Shown in pieces: positions 60,377 through 64,000 of a DNA stretch of 64,000 nt (positions are counted from its first letter, which is position 1; each line of letters opens with the position of its first letter). The stretch spans positions 1,916,948-1,980,947 of the forward strand of contig OU696589.1 of NCBI GenBank assembly GCA_916048095.2, in the 5' to 3' direction. A model generated the notes under the pieces. That model made no database searches. It saw nothing but the letters and a program-made list of their open reading frames with translations, and was not told where the DNA came from. The stretch is from Sacculina carcini. Its lineage: Eukaryota > Arthropoda > Thecostraca > Sacculinidae. Both the position numbers and the translations under genes were made by a program.

Positions 60377-61852
60377 TTATATACATAGCTGTGCTACGCA
60401 CGCTGTTCTATATACATAGCTGTTTTATATACGTAGCTGTGCTCCGCACGCTGTTTTATATACATAGCTGTGCTAAGCACGCTGTTTTATATACATAGCT
60501 GTGCTACGCACGCTGTTCTATATACATAGCTGTGCTCCGCACGCTGTTCTATATACATAGCTGTGCTCCGCACGCTGTTCTATATACATAGCTGTGCTCC
60601 GCACGCTGTTCTATATACATAGCTGTGCTACGCACGCTGTTCTATATACATAGCTGTGCTACGCACGCTGCTTTATATACATAGCTGTGCTACGCACGCT
60701 GTTTTATATACATAGCTGTGCTACGCACGCTGCTTTATATACATAGCTGTGTTACGCACGCTGTTCTATATACATAGCTGTTTTATATACATAGCTGTGC
60801 TCCGCACGCTGTTCTATATACATAGCTGTGCTCCGCACGCTGTTCTATATACATAGCTGTGCTCCGCACGCTGTTCTATATACATAGCTGTGCTCCGCAC
60901 GCTGTTCTATATACATAGCTGTGCTCCGCACGCTGTTCTATATACATAGCTGTGCTCCGCACGCTGTTCTATATACATAGCTGTGCTCCGCACGCTGTTC
61001 TATATACATAGCTGTGCTACGCACGCTGTTCTATATACATAGCTGTGCTACGCACGCTGTTCTATATACATAGCTGTGCTACGCACGCTGCTTTATATAC
61101 ATAGCTGTGCTACGCACGCTGCTTTATATACATAGCTGTGCTACGCACGCTGTTCTATATACATAGCTGTGCTCCGCACGCTGTTCTATATACATAGCTG
61201 TGCTCCGCACGCTGTTCTATATACATAGCTGTGCTCCGCACGCTGTTCTATATACATAGCTGTGCTCCGCACGCTGTTCTATATACATAGCTGTGCTCCG
61301 CACGCTGTTCTATATACATAGCTGTGCTCCGCACGCTGTTCTATATACATAGCTGTGCTCCGCACGCTGTTCTATATACATAGCTGTGCTCCGCACGCTG
61401 TTCTATATACATAGCTGTGCTCCGCACGCTGTTCTATATACATAGCTGTGCTACGCACGCTGCTTTATATACATAGCTGTGCTACGCACGCTGTTTTATA
61501 TACATAGCTGTGCTACGCACGCTGCTTTATATACATAGCTGTGCTACGCACGCTGTTCTATATACATAGCTGTTTTATATACGTAGCTGTGCTCCGCACG
61601 CTGTTTTATATACATAGCTGTGCTAAGCACGCTGTTTTATATACATAGCTGTGCTACGCACGCTGTTCTATATACATAGCTGTGCTACGCACGCTGTTTT
61701 ATATCCATAGCTGTGCTCCGCACGCTGTTTTATATACATAGCTGTGCTCCGCACGCTGTTTTACATACATAGCTGTGCTACGCACGCTGTTCTATATACA
61801 TAGCTGTGCTCCGCACGCTGTTTTATATACATTGCTGTGCTACGCACGCTGA
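60377..61852 (+). repeat. 31-bp minisatellite, about 47 units
   Basis: Unit CTGTTCTATATACATAGCTG plus TGCTCCGCACG, with variants at two positions (GCTCCGC/GCTACGC; TTCTA/TTTTA/CTTTA). A block at 60401-60484 with a short unit and ACGTAG/GCTAAGC variants recurs at 61551-61634, exactly 1150 bp away, showing higher-order duplication. It lies between the TATA-like box and the LTR end of Gypsy element 5. Confidence 0.95.
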
Positions 61853-64000
61853 TCTGTTCATATAATTTTCCTGTTTATATAATTTGTTTATATAATTGAA
61901 TTATAATCGTTGAGTGATTATAATATATCGTGTAAATTGTTGTCTTAGTGTATTTTGGTAGCCTGCCATTAACGGCAGTGTTACAAATGGTGACCCCAGT
62001 TGGTATTTGAATCGTTTTCTGTTGCTTTTGTGTGGTGCTTTTCACCTGGTGGTGTGTCTGTGTGGTTTTGCTTGCCTCTTACATATTAGTGCGTGCAGTA
62101 TCATGGCGACTCAAAAACCTGTACATGCATCCGCACCACCCATCCTGGGAGCCCCTCCCCCGTTTGTGGAAGAAAATCCAAATATTTGGGTGATTCAACT
62201 CGACCTTTTCTTTTCGCGAGCGCAAATAACCGACGAGCGCTCCCGTTTCGAAACTGCCGCGTCTCTGCTGCCGGCACACCACGTGATGCAATTTATCGAC
62301 ATGATACGCGACCCCCCTGACGACTGTTATACAAAGCTGTGTGACGCCCTGCAAACCCGTTTGGGAGAGTCTTCGGAGCAGAAGTTGCGCGCAGTACTAG
62401 AATCGCAAGAATTGGGTGACCGACGGCCTACTCAGTTTCTTCGGCACCTACAAGAGCTTACTTCGCCCTACATAAAGGAAAGTAACTCACCTCTGGTACG
62501 CCAAATCTTCTTGAAGGCAATGCCGGACGCCGTAGCACCGTTTCTTCAATTTTTACCGCCGGAGACGCCGCTCAACACACTGGCAGGCACCGCGGACCGT
62601 GTCTTATCCGCCCTGCCTCGCGCCAGCGCCGTTGTCAGTGCCGTCGATCGCAGCAGCCAGTGTCATGATTGTGCGCAAGCCAGAACCAACGCACAAGAGC
62701 TGTTGACACTGAAACGGCAATTGAGCGGAATACAGCAGCAGCTGAAGAAGCTGACTACCTGTGCACAGCGCGGCCGTTCGCCACAACGCCCACCGTCACG
62801 TACCAGGTTAGTGACACCGCAACCACAGTCAGAACAGTCAGGGCGAGACGACAACAAACAACAACTCTGCTGGTACCACAAAAAGTTTGGTGACAAAGCA
62901 CGTGCCTGCATCCAGCCATGTACGTATAATTTAAACTGACAAGGGGGTGCCAACATTCGCCGGTTGCTACCCTCGCATCCACCAGAAATGGCGATAGCTC
63001 AACCACACCATTCTTTGTGTGCGACCCCAAGACTGGTGTGAAATTTCTCATAGATACAGGCGCCCAGTACAGCTTGCTGCCAGTATCCAAATTTGTAACT
63101 TGCACAAGTCAACGTAAACCCGCACCATCGCCACTTCTCCTACAAGCCGCAAACGCATCCTCTATTGGCACATATGGTGACCACTCGTTGACAATATCGT
63201 TGGGCCTTCGCAGAAATTTTCATTGGTCCTTTATACTGGCAGACATCGATATTTCGATAATTGGCTTGGATTTTTTGTCGCATCATGACATTCTCGTCCT
63301 CCCGCGCCTTCGCCAGCTTGTCGATAATGCCACCGGTCTCAAAACAACAGCTGCACATCACTGCTAATATCCGTGTGTTTGCCCGATCACAGCAAGTCAT
63401 ACGAAAAAATGCTGGCGCAATATCCACGTTTGACGTCATCGCCGGTGCTCAACGAACCAGTGCGCCACGGTGTGGTTCATCGAATAGAGACTCGAGGTCA
63501 ACCGGTGTATTGTCGTCCGCGCAGGTTAGACGCTTCTCGTATGGCCATTGCCAAGAAAGAAATTCAATCTATGCTTGACCAAGGCATCATACGACCAAGT
63601 AGCAGCCAGTATGCATCCGCATTGCACATGGTGCCCAAAAGTACATCAGGTGAATGGAGACCATGCGGGGACTACCGGGCCTTGAACCGAATTTCAACTG
63701 CTGACCGTTATCCAGTGCCTTACATGTCAGATTTCACCTTGGGACTGCACGGCAAGACCATATTCTCACACATTGATTTGGTGAAAGCATTTTTTCAAAT
63801 CCCCGTGCACCCTGACGATGTACATAAGACGGCAATAACAACCCCCTTCGGCCTTTTTGAAATGCTTCGAATGCCTTTTGGGTTGAGAAACAGTGCTCAA
63901 ACCATGCAGCGTCAAATGGATTCCATTTTGCGCGGTTTGTCGTTCGCCTACGTCTTTATCGATGACATTCTGGTGGCAAGCACTTCGCGGGAAGAACATG

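Larger units (their letters stand above)
60140..64000 (+). mobile_element. Ty3/Gypsy LTR retrotransposon 5, 5' part, runs off the window (fossil)
   Basis: TATA-like GTATAAAAAG at 60249-60258; LTR end GGCAGTGTTACA at about 61985, then the primer site TGGTGACCCCAG. Gag about 62.10-62.94 kb, protease (I-D-T-G-A, about 63.05), RT from about 63.5 kb with F-I-D-D at about 63.96 kb. The 3' half and 3' LTR are outside, so the 5' boundary of the LTR (about 60.1 kb) is a guess. About one to three breaks in the visible part; age cannot be judged with one LTR. Confidence 0.8.

Noticed and set aside
60156-60498. Short open frames in the 31-bp minisatellite
   Set aside because: Repeat translation without conserved features.

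Overview
The window is animal (metazoan) nuclear DNA. It has GT-AG introns, a split gene for a motile-cilium protein, U6 snRNA, many (TG)n/(CA)n tracts, and most kinds of eukaryotic transposable element. The mix (I-, CR1- and restriction-endonuclease-type LINEs, a Penelope-like element, several Ty3/Gypsy lineages, hAT, P-like, mariner and Helitron-like elements) suggests an invertebrate. I cannot name the phylum from sequence alone.

Host gene. One host gene can be supported: DRC11 (IQCA1), the IQ- and AAA+-containing subunit of the ciliary nexin-dynein regulatory complex. It lies on the + strand. Thirteen exons between 13429 and 57074 can be chained. Every splice phase matches and the summed length is 2238 nt (745 codons plus stop). 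The N-terminal exons were not found and probably lie upstream of the window. The introns are packed with mobile elements, and 11 of 13 acceptors have a (TG)n-rich tract where a pyrimidine tract is expected.

Layout. 1-3370: a decayed LINE whose first ORF has a nuclear-receptor-type zinc finger and a PHD finger, followed by RT and a restriction-like endonuclease. 3406-5592: a U6 copy abutting a CR1-like LINE 3' end, which holds an I-type LINE flanked by 256-bp direct repeats. 5883-8028: a P-like THAP transposon with a hAT MITE inside. 8666-13130: Gypsy element 1 (minus). 13429: DRC11 exon 1. 13872-18175: a hAT MITE split by Gypsy element 2 (minus). 18448 and 21747: exons 2 and 3, around Helitron-like duplicated units. 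24763-32196: a hAT transposon split by Gypsy element 3. 32682-36053: exons 4-7, with a 1.3-kb 12-bp satellite in one intron. 36242-38857: a CR1-like LINE (minus). 39287-40810: exons 8 and 9. 41190-43060: an I-type LINE. 43097-45784: a hAT MITE, a mariner remnant and a Penelope-like element. 46004-46795: exons 10 and 11. 49790-55350: a minus-strand LINE split by young Gypsy element 4. 56497-57074: the last two exons. 57230-57945: SINE-like pieces. 60140-64000: the 5' half of Gypsy element 5, with a 31-bp minisatellite next to or inside its LTR.

The transposons do not form a pathway with DRC11; they are intron passengers. Their nesting gives a relative chronology: LINE, hAT and MITE copies are older, and the Gypsy elements that interrupt them are younger.
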